A stretch of DNA of 64,000 nucleotides, taken from NCBI RefSeq assembly GCF_030530945.1, contig NZ_JAUMTZ010000001.1, positions 30,250 to 94,249 of the forward strand. Reading direction: 5' to 3'. The notes below the pieces were generated by a model. It was not told the DNA's origin and searched no databases. It saw nothing but the letters and a program-made list of their open reading frames with translations. Source of the DNA: Kocuria sp. GTDB lineage: Bacteria > Actinomycetota > Actinomycetes > Actinomycetales > Micrococcaceae. A program made the position numbers and the translations under genes. Of the stretch, positions 17,283-25,965 are shown piece after piece (position 1 is the stretch's first letter; each line of letters starts with the position of its first letter).

Positions 17283-18645
17283 ATGACCCAGACCACCCGC
17301 ACCTCCCGGCCCAGCGCGTGGCTGTGGGTCCTCGTGGCGTCTGCGGTGCTCACCCAGTCCGGGCTGAACCTCTTCCGCCCCATCACCTCCTACAAGCTCC
17401 TGGCGCTGCACGCGGACCCGGTGGTCATCGGTCTCACGACCGCCGCGTACGCGCTGCTGCCCCTGGTGAGCGCGGTGTGGTTGGGGCGGGTCTCGGACCG
17501 CATCCCTCAGCTGCGGGTGCTCATCCTCGCCGGGGTGGGGCTGCTGGGTCTCGCCGGGGTGGGGCTCGCGCTGGCCGGTTCCGTGTGGCTCGTCTTCGTG
17601 GCCAGCGCCGTGCTGGGCATGGGACACCTGTGCTTCACCATCGGTGGGCAGACGGCGATCGCCCGCTACGCCGTGGACCGTGACCTGGACAAGGGCTTCG
17701 GGTGGTTCACCGCCGCGTTCTCCGCCGGTCAGATGATCGGCCCGGCGCTTGGCGGGTGGATCGTGGGCCACGGCTCGGACGTCGCCTCCCCCGAACGCCT
17801 CGGAGCGGTGAATGAGAGCCTGTGGATCGGCGTGCTCGTCACGGTGCTCGCCGCGCCCCTGCTGGCCGTCAGGTTCGGTCCGACCCCCGCCCGGCGCGCG
17901 GACCTCGGAGCCGCGACCTCCCCTGACAACGACAACGACAACGACGCCGCCGACGCCGCGACCGCCGACCACCACTGCACCCGACCCAGCCACCGCCGAC
18001 GCCTCGACAGCTTCCGGTGCTCCTGCCCGCGGTGACGACACCGATCCCGGCGCGCCCCGGGCGGACGAGCGCCCCGACGTGCTGCGCATCCTCCGGGTTC
18101 CAGGGGTCATGTCCAACATGGTGGCGTCCCTGTCCCTGCTGGCCATGCTGGACATCCTCACGGCCTTCCTGCCCCTGGTGGGGGAGGCCACCGGGGTGGC
18201 CCCGTCCGTGGTGGGACTCCTCCTGGGTGCGCGTGGGCTGGCATCCATCGCCTCCCGTCTGCTGCTGCCGTGGCTGTCCGAGCGGTTCTCGCGCCGGGCG
18301 CTGCTCATCGCGAGCCTGCTGGCCTCCGGTCTGGCGCTGGTCTTCCCACCCTTGTTCCTGGACAGGTTCTGGTGCTCCGCCGCGTTCCTGGTGGTGGGCG
18401 GCTTCTTCCTGGGGCTCGGCCAGCCGCTGACCATGACCCTCATCACCACCGCCGTGCCCGGGACGTGGCGCGGATCCGCCCTGGCCGTGCGGCTCATGGG
18501 CAACCGGTTGGGGCAGGTGATCCTCCCCGTGGTCGCGGGTGCGGTGGCCGCTCCCGCCGGTCCCGGGGGAGCCATCTGGCTCACGTGTGCCCTGCTGGTC
18601 GCCAGTGGGGTGGAGAAGGCGGTGCGGGGCCCGCGGAGAAGGTAG
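17283..18645 (+). pseudogene. MFS transporter split by a frameshift in the central linker
   Basis: Two ORFs in different frames together make one 12-span major facilitator protein. Frame A (17283-18035) encodes the first six spans, including the loop LGRVSDRIPQLR, and ends in an out-of-place basic tail. Frame B (open from 17812, ending at 18645) encodes the second six spans (from VPGVMSNMVASLSLLAMLD) after a Thr/Pro-rich stretch. The switch falls in the hydrophilic linker at about 17930-18015. This linker contains three GACAAC hexamers (17925-17942) overlapping a copy of ACGACGCCGC. It may be a real pseudogene, a sequencing error, or two separately translated halves (GTG 18079 could restart the second). 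Both halves keep normal codon bias, so the lesion is recent. Confidence 0.7.
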
Positions 18646-18740
18646 GGCGGCGTCGTCGTCCGAAGTGGCTGAGAATGAGGTCGCGACCCGGTTGCTGAGA
18701 ATCCTCGTCAGCCTCCCTGGGCGGAGTGTGGCGGCGGTCA

Positions 18741-18746
18741 TACAGT
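18741..18746 (+). promoter_or_regulatory. leaderless -10 box of the acyl-CoA dehydrogenase gene
   Basis: TACAGT, GGACGC, then ATG 18753, nearly identical to the box before thpR. Confidence 0.65.
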
Positions 18747-18752
18747 GGACGC

Positions 18753-19928
18753 ATGAGTGAACTGAACCCCGTGGACGTCATGGACCTGGTGAGCTTCGAC
18801 GCCCTGCTGTCCGAGGAGGAGATCGCGCTGCGCGCCACCGTGCGCGAGTTCGTGGACACCGCCATCAAGCCGAACATCGCCGAGTGGTACGACAAGGCCG
18901 TGTTCCCCCTGGAGATCGTCCCCGGGATGGCCAAGCTCGGTCTGCTGGGGATGCACCTGAAGGGCTACGGCTGCGCGGGGCGCTCCGCCGTGGAGTACGG
19001 TCTGGCCGCCGCCGAGCTGGAGGCCGGTGACTCCGGCCTGCGCACGTTCGTGTCCGTGCAGGGCTCGCTGGCCATGAGCGCCATCCACAAGTGGGGCTCC
19101 GAAGAGCAGAAGCAGGAGTGGTTGCCCCGGATGGCCGCGGGCGAGGCCATCGGCTGCTTCGGCCTCACCGAGCCCACCGCGGGTTCGGACCCCTCCTCCA
19201 TGCAGACCTTCGCCCGCAGGGACGGCGAGGACTGGGTGCTCAACGGAGCCAAGCGCTGGATCGGGCTGGCCAGCGTGGCTCAGGTGGCTGTGATCTGGGC
19301 GCAGACCGAGGACGGCATCCGCGGCTTCGTGGTCCCCACGGACACCGCGGGCTTCCAGGCCACGCCCATCACGGGCAAGCTGTCCATGCGCGCGTCCATC
19401 CAGTGCGACATCGAGCTCACGGACGTCCGCCTGCCCGCCTCCGCCATGCTGCCCGAGGCCAAGGGCCTGCGCGGTCCATTCTCCTGCCTCAACGAGGCCC
19501 GCTACGGCATCATCTGGGGTGCCATGGGTGCCGCCCGCGACTCTTTCGAGGCGGCTCTGGCATATTCCCAGGAACGCATGCAGTTCGACCGTCCGCTCTC
19601 CGGATACCAGCTCACGCAGCAGAAGCTCGTGAACATGGCCCTGGAGATCGACAAGGGGTTCCTGCTGGCCCTGCAGCTCGGCCGCCTCAAGGACGCCGGA
19701 AAGCTGCAGAACCACCAGATCTCCGTGGGCAAGCTCAACAACTGCCGCGAGGCCATCGCCATTGCCCGCGAGGCCCGCACCATCCTGGGCGGCAACGGCG
19801 TGACCCTCGACTACTCGCCCCTGCGCCACGCCAGCAACCTGGAGTCCGTGCGCACCTACGAGGGCACCGACGAGGTCCACTCCCTGATCCTGGGCCAGCA
19901 GCTCACGGGCGTGGGCGCCTTCCGCTGA
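18753..19928 (+). CDS. acyl-CoA dehydrogenase, glutaryl-CoA dehydrogenase-like
   Basis: A 391-residue flavoprotein. The family oxidises acyl-CoA to enoyl-CoA with FAD. The closest type by motif is glutaryl-CoA dehydrogenase, which also decarboxylates to crotonyl-CoA. Visible features are the flavin/acyl site FGLTEPTAGSDPSS (about 142-155), ARYGIIWGAMGAA (about 249-261) and the catalytic glutamate in SVRTYEGTDEVHSLILG (about 368-384). Length matches the family. The in-frame extension to 18726 is excluded because the leaderless promoter lies in it. There is no partner ETF or CoA-transferase gene nearby, so the pathway (lysine/tryptophan degradation) is inferred from homology only. Confidence 0.88.
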   Translation: MSELNPVDVMDLVSFDALLSEEEIALRATVREFVDTAIKPNIAEWYDKAVFPLEIVPGMAKLGLLGMHLKGYGCAGRSAVEYGLAAAELEAGDSGLRTFVSVQGSLAMSAIHKWGSEEQKQEWLPRMAAGEAIGCFGLTEPTAGSDPSSMQTFARRDGEDWVLNGAKRWIGLASVAQVAVIWAQTEDGIRGFVVPTDTAGFQATPITGKLSMRASIQCDIELTDVRLPASAMLPEAKGLRGPFSCLNEARYGIIWGAMGAARDSFEAALAYSQERMQFDRPLSGYQLTQQKLVNMALEIDKGFLLALQLGRLKDAGKLQNHQISVGKLNNCREAIAIAREARTILGGNGVTLDYSPLRHASNLESVRTYEGTDEVHSLILGQQLTGVGAFR

Positions 19929-19968
19929 GTCCGCGCTCCTCGGCGGATGGGGTGTCTCGCGGGCCGTG

Positions 19969-20898
19969 TCAGGCCGGTGCCGAACGCGCCAGCAGCGGCG
20001 CCCCCAGCACCGGTTCGTGGTCCAGGAGAGTCACGGCCAGTCCGTGGTGCTCCAGCAGCTCCGCCAGCTTCCCGCCCACCGTGGTGGCGGTGAGCCCTCC
20101 GTCCACCACCACCGGCAGGTCCTGCCCGAGCGCGCCCGCCACCGCGAGGGCAAGCCTGGCCAGCTGCTCCGCGGCCGCGGCCACCAGTTCCCCGGCCTGG
20201 GCGTCACCCGTGGCGGCGAGCTCGCACACGGGCCGCGCCAGCCCGGCCCAGTGGGTCCTGTCCGGGCGGTCGTGGAAGGCACCGATCAGGTCGGTGGGCT
20301 CGGCCACTCCGGCGTGCTCCAGCACGGCGCGGGTGAGCTCGTTCCCCTCGCGCCCGGCGGACGACGCCGCTCGGTCCCGCCCCGGAGCGACGGCACCGGC
20401 CTCCTGGGACAGCCGCAGCACCCGCCGCACGGCTTCCCGTCCGATCCACCACCCGCTGCCCTCGTCCCCCAGCAGGTGACCCCACCCGCCGGCGCGGGCC
20501 TCCCGGGCGGAGGCGTCCACGCCCCAGGCCACCGACCCGGTTCCCGCAATGAGAGCGATCCCGATGGTGTGCCCACCGGCCGCGAGGATCAGGCGGGTGT
20601 CGTGCACCACCGTCACCCGGGTGGAGGCGGCCAGGGAGCCGGCGGAACGGACGAGACCGGCCAGCCGGGCGGCGTCGTGCGGGGTGTCCACGCCCCCGGA
20701 GCCCACCACCACCGGCGTGGTCGGCGGGGCGCCCAGGTCCGAGAGGACGGCGTGCAGGCACGCGTGCGCCTGCTCCGCGGGGACGTTCTGCACGTTCGCG
20801 GACCCGGAGCGGGCCGAGCGCACGGGGGTGCCGTCCCGGAACAGGACACCGCGCGTGTGGGACCCGCCGATGTCCAGGCCCACCAGCTCCGCACTCAC
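19969..20898 (-). CDS. BadF/BadG/BcrA/BcrD-type sugar kinase (N-acetylglucosamine kinase-like)
   Basis: A 309-residue ASKHA-fold kinase. The phosphate-1 loop is GLDIGGSHTRGVLF (about 6-19), the adenosine region is IALIAGTGSVAWG (about 113-125), and the signature GWGHLLGDEGSGWWIGREAV follows, which is typical of eukaryotic-type GlcNAc kinases in this family. The GTG start at 20898 begins just before the first strand. It lies five bases after the stop of the upstream ABM gene, so the two are probably co-transcribed. The substrate is inferred (GlcNAc or another amino sugar). Two copies of the dispersed motif fall in it, at 20361 (encoding AASS in a loop) and 20669. Confidence 0.8.
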   Translation of the reverse strand: MSAELVGLDIGGSHTRGVLFRDGTPVRSARSGSANVQNVPAEQAHACLHAVLSDLGAPPTTPVVVGSGGVDTPHDAARLAGLVRSAGSLAASTRVTVVHDTRLILAAGGHTIGIALIAGTGSVAWGVDASAREARAGGWGHLLGDEGSGWWIGREAVRRVLRLSQEAGAVAPGRDRAASSAGREGNELTRAVLEHAGVAEPTDLIGAFHDRPDRTHWAGLARPVCELAATGDAQAGELVAAAAEQLARLALAVAGALGQDLPVVVDGGLTATTVGGKLAELLEHHGLAVTLLDHEPVLGAPLLARSAPA

Positions 20899-20903
20899 CG
20901 GGG

Positions 20904-21227
20904 CTACTCCGCGACCTGGACCTCGCCCATCTTCTCCCAGCCGTCGCCCTCGATCTGGCGGGAGATGATGCGCGGGGTGCGCACGAGGTACTGGGGGAAC
21001 TTCTCGGTCATCCTGGTGAAGTGCGCGGAGTTCACGTGGGCCTCCGCGGCGTCCTCCTCGAAGGCCTCCACCAGCACGTACTCGTTCGGGTTCTCCAGGC
21101 TGCGGGACCACTCGAACCACTTGTTCCCGGGCTCCTGCCGGGTGGCCTCGGTGAACTCGGCCACGAGCTCCGGCCAGCGCTCCGCGTACTCGTCCTTGGC
21201 CTCGAACTTGACCACAATGAAGATCAT
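20904..21227 (-). CDS. antibiotic biosynthesis monooxygenase (ABM) domain protein
   Basis: A 107-residue single ABM-fold protein, a dimeric alpha/beta ferredoxin-like barrel. The family includes heme-degrading and quinol monooxygenases and many uncharacterised stress proteins. It starts MIFIVVKFEAK and carries NPNEYVLVEAFEEDAAEAHV. The Asn, His and Trp expected of IsdG-type heme oxygenases are not clearly all present, so I do not call it one. ATG 21227 has a strong AGGAGG nine bases upstream; the longer frame to 21311 is rejected. It is the first gene of a probable two-gene unit with the kinase. Confidence 0.78.
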   Translation of the reverse strand: MIFIVVKFEAKDEYAERWPELVAEFTEATRQEPGNKWFEWSRSLENPNEYVLVEAFEEDAAEAHVNSAHFTRMTEKFPQYLVRTPRIISRQIEGDGWEKMGEVQVAE

Positions 21228-21372
21228 CTGCGGGTTCCTCCTGCTGCAGCGGCTGTGCGGGTTTCCGCGTTCCAGCATAGGACGGCGGCCCCGCCGCACG
21301 GGGGTCAGCACACGGCTGGCACCGAGGGGTCACGGGGCGTCACGGGCCCCGCGGCCGGGGGGAGGGGTGGGC

Positions 21373-21378
21373 TAGCGT
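21373..21378 (+). promoter_or_regulatory. leaderless -10 box of the MHS transporter
   Basis: TAGCGT, GCAGGC, then ATG 21385. Confidence 0.55.
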
Positions 21379-21384
21379 GCAGGC

Positions 21385-22770
21385 ATGACCAGCGCGCCCG
21401 CCAGCACCCCCGTGAGCCACGACCAGCGCGTCACCGCACGCCGTGCGGTGGTGGCATCCTCCATCGGCAACGCCCTCGAGTGGTTCGACATCATCGTCTA
21501 CTCGTCCCTGGCCGTGGTGATCTCCACTCTCTTCTTCGAGCACGACGGCGTGGACCGCGTGACCGGCACCCTGCTCACCTTCGGCACGTTCGCGGTCTCC
21601 TACCTGATCCGCCCGCTCGGCGCCCTCGTCCTGGGTTCCTACGCGGACCGCCACGGCCGCCGTCCCGCCCTGACCATCACCATCGTGCTCATGATGGTGG
21701 GTACGCTCATCATGATCGTGGCGCCCACGGCAGCGGTGATCGGCCCCGGCGCCGCGCTGCTCATCCTGCTGGCACGGCTGGTGCAGGGTTTCTCCGCGGG
21801 CGGCGAGTTCGGCACGGCCACCGCGTTCCTCATCGAGAACGCCCCGGACAGGCGCGCGTTCTACGGCTCGTGGCAGGTGGCCACCCAGGGGCTCGCGATC
21901 TTCCTGGCCTCCGGCTTCGGGTTCGCGCTCAACACCCTGCTGAGCCACGAGGCCCTCTACTCGTGGGGCTGGCGCGTGCCCTACGTCTTCGGCCTGCTCA
22001 TCGGCCCGGTGGGACTGTTCATCCGGCTGCGCATGGACGAGACTCCTGACTTCGAGGCGCTGCAGCAGGAGCGGGAGCGGGCGGCGTCGGCCTCCGTGAC
22101 CGGCGGGCGCCCGGGTGCCGGGGAGAATGCCGCCGCGGGAACGACGACGCCGCGCGCCTCCCTCTGGCGCGGCCCCCTCGCCCAGACGATCGTCCACTCC
22201 GCGGGCCGGTGGCTCACCGCCTCCGGGGTGGTGGGGCTGGCCTCGATGTCCGTGTACACCATCCTGTTCATGCCCACCTTCTCCATCCAGAACCTGGACC
22301 TGCCCTCGTGGGCCGCGTACCTGGGTGGTGTGGTGGCCGGGCTCGTGACCCTGGTGGGTTCGCCGTTCGTGGGCCACCTCGCGGACCGCGTGGGCCCCGG
22401 GAAGGTGATGCTGGTGGCCGCCGTGGTGGGTCTCGTGGTGGTGTACCCGCTGTTCCTGTGGCTGGTGGCGGTGCCCACGGTGGCCACCCTCACCGTGGTG
22501 CAGGCGGTGCTGGGCGTGGTCATGGCCCTGTACTTCGGCCCCATGCCCGCGCTGCTCACCGAGATGTTCCCCACCGAGATCCGCACCACCGGCATGTCCG
22601 TGGCCTACAACCTGGGGGTCACGGTGTTCGGCGGCTTCGCGCCCCTGGTGCTGGCGTGGCTCATCTCCGTCACGGGCTCCCTCACCGCGCCCAGCATCTA
22701 CTACGCCGCGGTGGCGCTGCTGTCCCTGGTGAGCCTGCTGGTCGCACGGCGCCGGTACGCGGTGCGCTGA
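21385..22770 (+). CDS. MFS transporter, metabolite:H+ symporter (MHS/ProP-like) family
   Basis: A 461-residue, 12-span proton symporter of the MHS branch (ProP, ShiA, KgtP, CitA), which imports betaine, proline or carboxylic acids. Diagnostic sequences are SSIGNALEWFDIIVYSSLAV in TM1, SYADRHGRRPAL in loop 2-3, and the long region RLVQGFSAGGEFGTATAFLIE in TM4-5 (first residues quoted). The central cytoplasmic loop holds a low-complexity insert (about 230-258) containing one copy of the dispersed motif. The gene is monocistronic and followed by a strong terminator. The substrate cannot be assigned from sequence. Confidence 0.87.
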   Translation: MTSAPASTPVSHDQRVTARRAVVASSIGNALEWFDIIVYSSLAVVISTLFFEHDGVDRVTGTLLTFGTFAVSYLIRPLGALVLGSYADRHGRRPALTITIVLMMVGTLIMIVAPTAAVIGPGAALLILLARLVQGFSAGGEFGTATAFLIENAPDRRAFYGSWQVATQGLAIFLASGFGFALNTLLSHEALYSWGWRVPYVFGLLIGPVGLFIRLRMDETPDFEALQQERERAASASVTGGRPGAGENAAAGTTTPRASLWRGPLAQTIVHSAGRWLTASGVVGLASMSVYTILFMPTFSIQNLDLPSWAAYLGGVVAGLVTLVGSPFVGHLADRVGPGKVMLVAAVVGLVVVYPLFLWLVAVPTVATLTVVQAVLGVVMALYFGPMPALLTEMFPTEIRTTGMSVAYNLGVTVFGGFAPLVLAWLISVTGSLTAPSIYYAAVALLSLVSLLVARRRYAVR

Positions 22771-22789
22771 CACGGGCCCGGACACGCGA

Positions 22790-22820
22790 AAGGCCCCCGT
22801 CGCACTGCGACGGGGGCCTT
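22790..22820. terminator. strong hairpin terminator
   Basis: AAGGCCCCCGTCGCA (22790-22804) and its complement (22806-22820) form a 15-bp perfect repeat around one base. This is the classic actinobacterial A/GGCCCCCG...CGGGGGCC/TT type. It lies between the convergent MHS and csbD-like genes and can serve both. Confidence 0.85.
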
Positions 22821-22847
22821 CCGGCTAGAAGGTTGCGGGTGCAGAGC

Positions 22848-23039
22848 TCAGCTCAGCCCGTCCTTGAGGTTCTTGCCGGCGTCCTTGACGTTCTCCACGG
22901 ACTGCTTGGCGCCACCGGACATCTTGTCCGCAGCGCCTTCAGCCTGCAGATCCTTGTTGTCCGTGGCGTCGCCCAGCTTCTCCTTGGCGGAACCAGAGGC
23001 CTTCTCCGCAGCATTGCTGATCTTGTCACCGAGTCCCAT
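22848..23039 (-). CDS. CsbD family general stress protein
   Basis: A 63-residue hydrophilic protein rich in Lys, Ala, Asp and Gly, with the CsbD pattern KISNAAEKASGSAKEKLGDA followed by LQAEGAADKMSGG. CsbD-like proteins are sigma-B or osmotic-stress-induced, natively unfolded cytoplasmic proteins of unclear mechanism. AAGGA lies seven bases before ATG 23039. It is a single gene. Confidence 0.85.
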   Translation of the reverse strand: MGLGDKISNAAEKASGSAKEKLGDATDNKDLQAEGAADKMSGGAKQSVENVKDAGKNLKDGLS

Positions 23040-23124
23040 AAGCGTGTCCTTCCGTGGGGCGAACAGGTCGCTCCCAATCTAACCCCGCGGTGGGGCGAGC
23101 GGAAGATGTGGACCCCGAGATTGT

Positions 23125-23147
23125 TCCCGCGGTGGAATCCCGCGGGA
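23125..23147 (-). terminator. hairpin just after the lipoprotein stop codon
   Basis: TCCCGCGG (23125-23132) and CCGCGGGA (23140-23147) form an 8-bp perfect stem with a 7-base loop, six bases downstream of the lipoprotein gene on the minus strand. Confidence 0.55.
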
Positions 23148-23152
23148 GGGAC

Positions 23153-24115
23153 TCACTGGTAGGACACGAACCACGGCTTGGGCTTGAGGGCGAAGGTCTG
23201 CTCGGGCGTGTACATGGGCGTGTCCTCGTCGTAGAAGTTCTTCCACGCCATGCGGATTCCCTGGGGCAGGCCCTCCTGCAGTGCGTTCCACGTGCCCGTC
23301 TTCAGGTCCGGGGTGCCGTGGCCGTCCGCGTGCAGGACGAACGCCAGCTCCGGGTGGTTGGTGTTGATGGCCTCGCGGTTCTGGATCATGGACGCGGAGA
23401 ACTGGTGCAGGATCAGCGCCTTCTGCGGCAGCTGGTTGTCCCGGGTGAGCCCGGCCAGCCACGCGGTGGTCTCGTTGATCTCCCCGGCGCCCACGGAGCC
23501 GATCTGCTGCAGGGGCAGCTGGCCCGGGGCCAGGCGCCACTCGGGGTCCAGCGCCAGGCCCACGTTCGGGCGCTTGAGCAGCTCCTCGTACTGCTTGGCC
23601 TGGGAGAGGAAGTCCGCCTGTCCGGGCTGCAGGTCCAGGACCACGTACACGTCGTTCTTCTCCGCGGCCTCGATGTACGGCATGAGCTGCTCCACGGTGG
23701 ACTCGGTGGAGTAGTTGCCGTCCGGGCCCGGTTCCGAGGACGCCGTGGTGGCGATCACCTCGAACGCCGGGACCACCTTCTCCTGGCTGTACGGCTCGTA
23801 GCTCCTGGCGAGCTCCTTGGCCCGGGTCACGGACTCCTCCGGCCCCTGCTCGCCCAGCGCACCCAGTCCGGGGGTGCCGGGATGGCCGTACAGCGCCACG
23901 AACCGGCGGTCCGGGAACAGGGTGGTGCCACCGCCGACCAGCTCGGCGGGCTTCGCGGGCGAGGGGCTCGCGCTCGCCTCCTGGGACTGCGAGGTCTCCT
24001 CGGACTGCGACGACGCCGCTGCACCGTCCGTGGCGGCGTCGCCCCCGGAACCGCAGCCCGTGAGCAGCACGGACGCGCAGAGGACGGACAGGACGGCGGG
24101 GGGAAGGGAGCGCAC
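23153..24115 (-). CDS. conserved actinobacterial lipoprotein, unknown function
   Basis: A 320-residue lipoprotein. The signal peptide ends in a lipobox LLTGC (Cys about 21), followed by a Ser/Ala/Glu-rich tether (22-58) and a globular domain of about 260 residues. The alternating strand/helix layout (RFVALYGHPG, VVPAFEVIAT, VYVVLDLQPGQADF, VGLALDPEWRLAPGQ, ALILHQFS, LAFVLHADG) suggests a TIM-barrel fold. Conserved acidic residues at strand ends fit a hydrolase or a degenerate one. Start GTG 24115. The tether carries one copy of the dispersed motif (24010). No function is claimed. Bases 24116-24392 upstream hold no gene I can support. Confidence 0.75.
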   Translation of the reverse strand: MRSLPPAVLSVLCASVLLTGCGSGGDAATDGAAASSQSEETSQSQEASASPSPAKPAELVGGGTTLFPDRRFVALYGHPGTPGLGALGEQGPEESVTRAKELARSYEPYSQEKVVPAFEVIATTASSEPGPDGNYSTESTVEQLMPYIEAAEKNDVYVVLDLQPGQADFLSQAKQYEELLKRPNVGLALDPEWRLAPGQLPLQQIGSVGAGEINETTAWLAGLTRDNQLPQKALILHQFSASMIQNREAINTNHPELAFVLHADGHGTPDLKTGTWNALQEGLPQGIRMAWKNFYDEDTPMYTPEQTFALKPKPWFVSYQ

Positions 24116-24392
24116 GGCGCGAGCCTCTCGAGGTGGGGGACGAGTGGTCTGGGGGTCGCACCCGCCCGCTGGCGGGGTTGCGAAAGCAACCTCACTCTAT
24201 GCCCCGCGAGGGCCTGAAAGCGGGAGGACCACGCCGCTGTGGGGGTGGGGCGGACCGGCGCCGCGAAAGGGGTGCCGCGATGTATTCCCCATCCAGCATC
24301 AGTCGCAGAGCAGCACCCGGCGCCCTGCCGTCGACCGCCCCTGCTCGTGGGTGAGAGCCTCTCGGACCGCTGCGGCCGCGGGCTGCCTCGGA

Positions 24393-24755
24393 TCAGCCGC
24401 GCAGCGCCGCCAGGTGGTCCGTGGTGGGCTTGACCGTGTACTGCTCGTACTCGGGGTGCTTCTTGATCCAGGTCTTGATGTACGGGCAGAAGACCACCAG
24501 TTCGTAGCCGTCCGCGATGCTCGCGTCCAGTGCCTCGCGCACGAGCGTGGAGGCCAGCCCGTGGCCGCCGAAGGCATCATCCACCTCCGTGTGGGGGAAG
24601 ATCCGCTGCTTCTTGTCACCGGCCTGGTGCTCGATCGCCACGGTGAAGCCCACGGGGTCCGCGGGGTCGCCCACGCGGATCTCGAATCGCTGGGTGCCCT
24701 GCTCGTCGGCACCCAGGGAGACCTGGGGGTTCTCGATGGTGGGGTTGTCGCTCAC
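24393..24755 (-). CDS. GCN5-related N-acetyltransferase, YidJ/GTNAT-like small type
   Basis: A 120-residue single-domain GNAT of the short type that carries only the acetyl-CoA-binding half. After an N-terminal strand pair comes RIFPHTEVDDAFGGHGLAST (quoted to 20), then LVREALDASIADGYELVVFCPY, typical of small GNATs that acetylate unknown small molecules or proteins. Start GTG 24755 follows GAGGAGG by five bases. The long in-frame extension to 25064 overlaps the pirin gene and is a shadow. It is 79 bases downstream of the pirin gene on the same strand and probably the last gene of the AhpD-pirin-GNAT unit. Confidence 0.82.
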   Translation of the reverse strand: MSDNPTIENPQVSLGADEQGTQRFEIRVGDPADPVGFTVAIEHQAGDKKQRIFPHTEVDDAFGGHGLASTLVREALDASIADGYELVVFCPYIKTWIKKHPEYEQYTVKPTTDHLAALRG

Positions 24756-24834
24756 GGGGCCCTCCTCGGGCGGTCGGTTGGTGGCTGGTTCGTGGCGTGC
24801 GGTGGGGGTGGGTGCGGGTGGCGCCGCCTCCCGC

Positions 24835-25965
24835 TCACCCCCGCGCGCGCAGCGTGGTGTTCGGCAGCTCGGGGGCCGGCAGGGGAGCGGGCTGACCCGG
24901 CGGGAAGGTGCCGAACTGCGGGAAGGGGCGGCCGTCCTCGTAGGAGGTGCCGAGCAGCTCGTCGATCTCGATGCCGCCGGTGGCCACGGCCCCGTCCGCT
25001 CGTACCGGGGGCAGCGGCGAGTCCGCCGAGGGATCCGCGAATCCCATCTCCTCCATGTAGGCACGCCGCCATGTGGCGATCTCCTCGTGGGAGCGGCCCA
25101 CGAAGTTCCACCACATCACGATCTGCTCGTTGAGCGGCTGCCCGCCGATCAGCACGGCCAGGGCGGGCTCCTCGCCGGCGGTGATCCGCAGTGTGGTGCG
25201 CCCGGGCGCGGTGTAGGCGATGCCGTGCCGGGGGATGTCCACGCCGTCCAGCGTGAGGGGACCGGTGACGCGCAGCAGTCCGTGCTCGTGGTCCGCGGGG
25301 ACGTTGACCTCCAGCGAGGCCCCTGGCTCCAGGTGCAGCTCCACCCCGGTCAGCGGCAGGCGGGTGGCCACCGGGGATGTCGTCCCGAGGAGCGAGCCCA
25401 GGAAGACGCGCGCGGAGAACCTCTCTCCGGTGACGGGCTCCGGCCGGTGGCTGTCGAGGCCGGGCTCCCCGAAGCGGTCCGCGTCGGGGAACGCGTACCA
25501 GAGCTGCACGCCGTGCAGCACGGTGGTGTCCTGCGTGGAGAACTCGGAGTGCGTGATGCCGCGCCCGGCGTTCATGAGATCCACCTCGCCGGGCCGGACC
25601 GTGGCCCAGTTCCCGGCGGAGTCGATGTGGTCGATGTGCCCCTCGAACAGCCACGACACCGTGGCCAGGCCCGTGTGCGGGTGGCGGGCGACCTTCATGC
25701 CGCCGGTCACGGCGACGTCGTCCGGGCCGTAGGCGTCCAGGAAGCACCACGCGCCGATCAGCGAACGGGCCTTCTGCGGCAGGGTGCGCTGGACCGTCAT
25801 GCCGCGCGGCCCGCCCAGCGGGACGGCACGGGGTTCCAGGATCTCCACGGGCCCGTTCGCACCGTCCACCACCGTGACCCCGTTGCTCAGTCCGGTCCCG
25901 GACGTGGAACGGTCCGGGTGGTTCGTGCACACCGTGGGCTGCGGGTTCTTCTCCGGGTTCGTCAT
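24835..25965 (-). CDS. pirin family protein
   Basis: A 376-residue bicupin. The N-terminal pirin cupin has the metal-site pattern HPHTGLATVSWLFEGHIDHI (about 93-112) and GRGITHSEFS (about 134-143), giving three His and one Glu. A second cupin follows (about 200-300), with GQPLNEQIVMWWNFVGRS in the C-terminal region. Bacterial pirins are Fe(II) proteins with quercetinase or redox-linked regulatory roles. ATG 25965 overlaps the stop of the AhpD-like gene by ATGA and also has AAGGA, so the two are translationally coupled. Length is longer than the usual 290-320 because of a C-terminal extension. Confidence 0.87.
   Translation of the reverse strand: MTNPEKNPQPTVCTNHPDRSTSGTGLSNGVTVVDGANGPVEILEPRAVPLGGPRGMTVQRTLPQKARSLIGAWCFLDAYGPDDVAVTGGMKVARHPHTGLATVSWLFEGHIDHIDSAGNWATVRPGEVDLMNAGRGITHSEFSTQDTTVLHGVQLWYAFPDADRFGEPGLDSHRPEPVTGERFSARVFLGSLLGTTSPVATRLPLTGVELHLEPGASLEVNVPADHEHGLLRVTGPLTLDGVDIPRHGIAYTAPGRTTLRITAGEEPALAVLIGGQPLNEQIVMWWNFVGRSHEEIATWRRAYMEEMGFADPSADSPLPPVRADGAVATGGIEIDELLGTSYEDGRPFPQFGTFPPGQPAPLPAPELPNTTLRARG

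Noticed and set aside
17925..17942. GACAAC repeat as a phase-variation switch for the MFS gene
   Set aside because: Six-base units change length in steps of two codons and cannot shift the frame; a different indel must explain the split.
12578..18645. The dispersed motif as a simple consequence of Asp-Asp-Ala-Ala codons
   Set aside because: Copies also occur between genes and are read as Thr-Thr-Pro, Arg-Arg-Arg and Ala-Ala-Ser-Ser, so one favoured peptide cannot explain them, although a codon-bias contribution remains possible.
24130..24360. Short plus-strand frames between the lipoprotein and GNAT genes
   Set aside because: No start signals and no protein-like composition; the gap looks non-coding.
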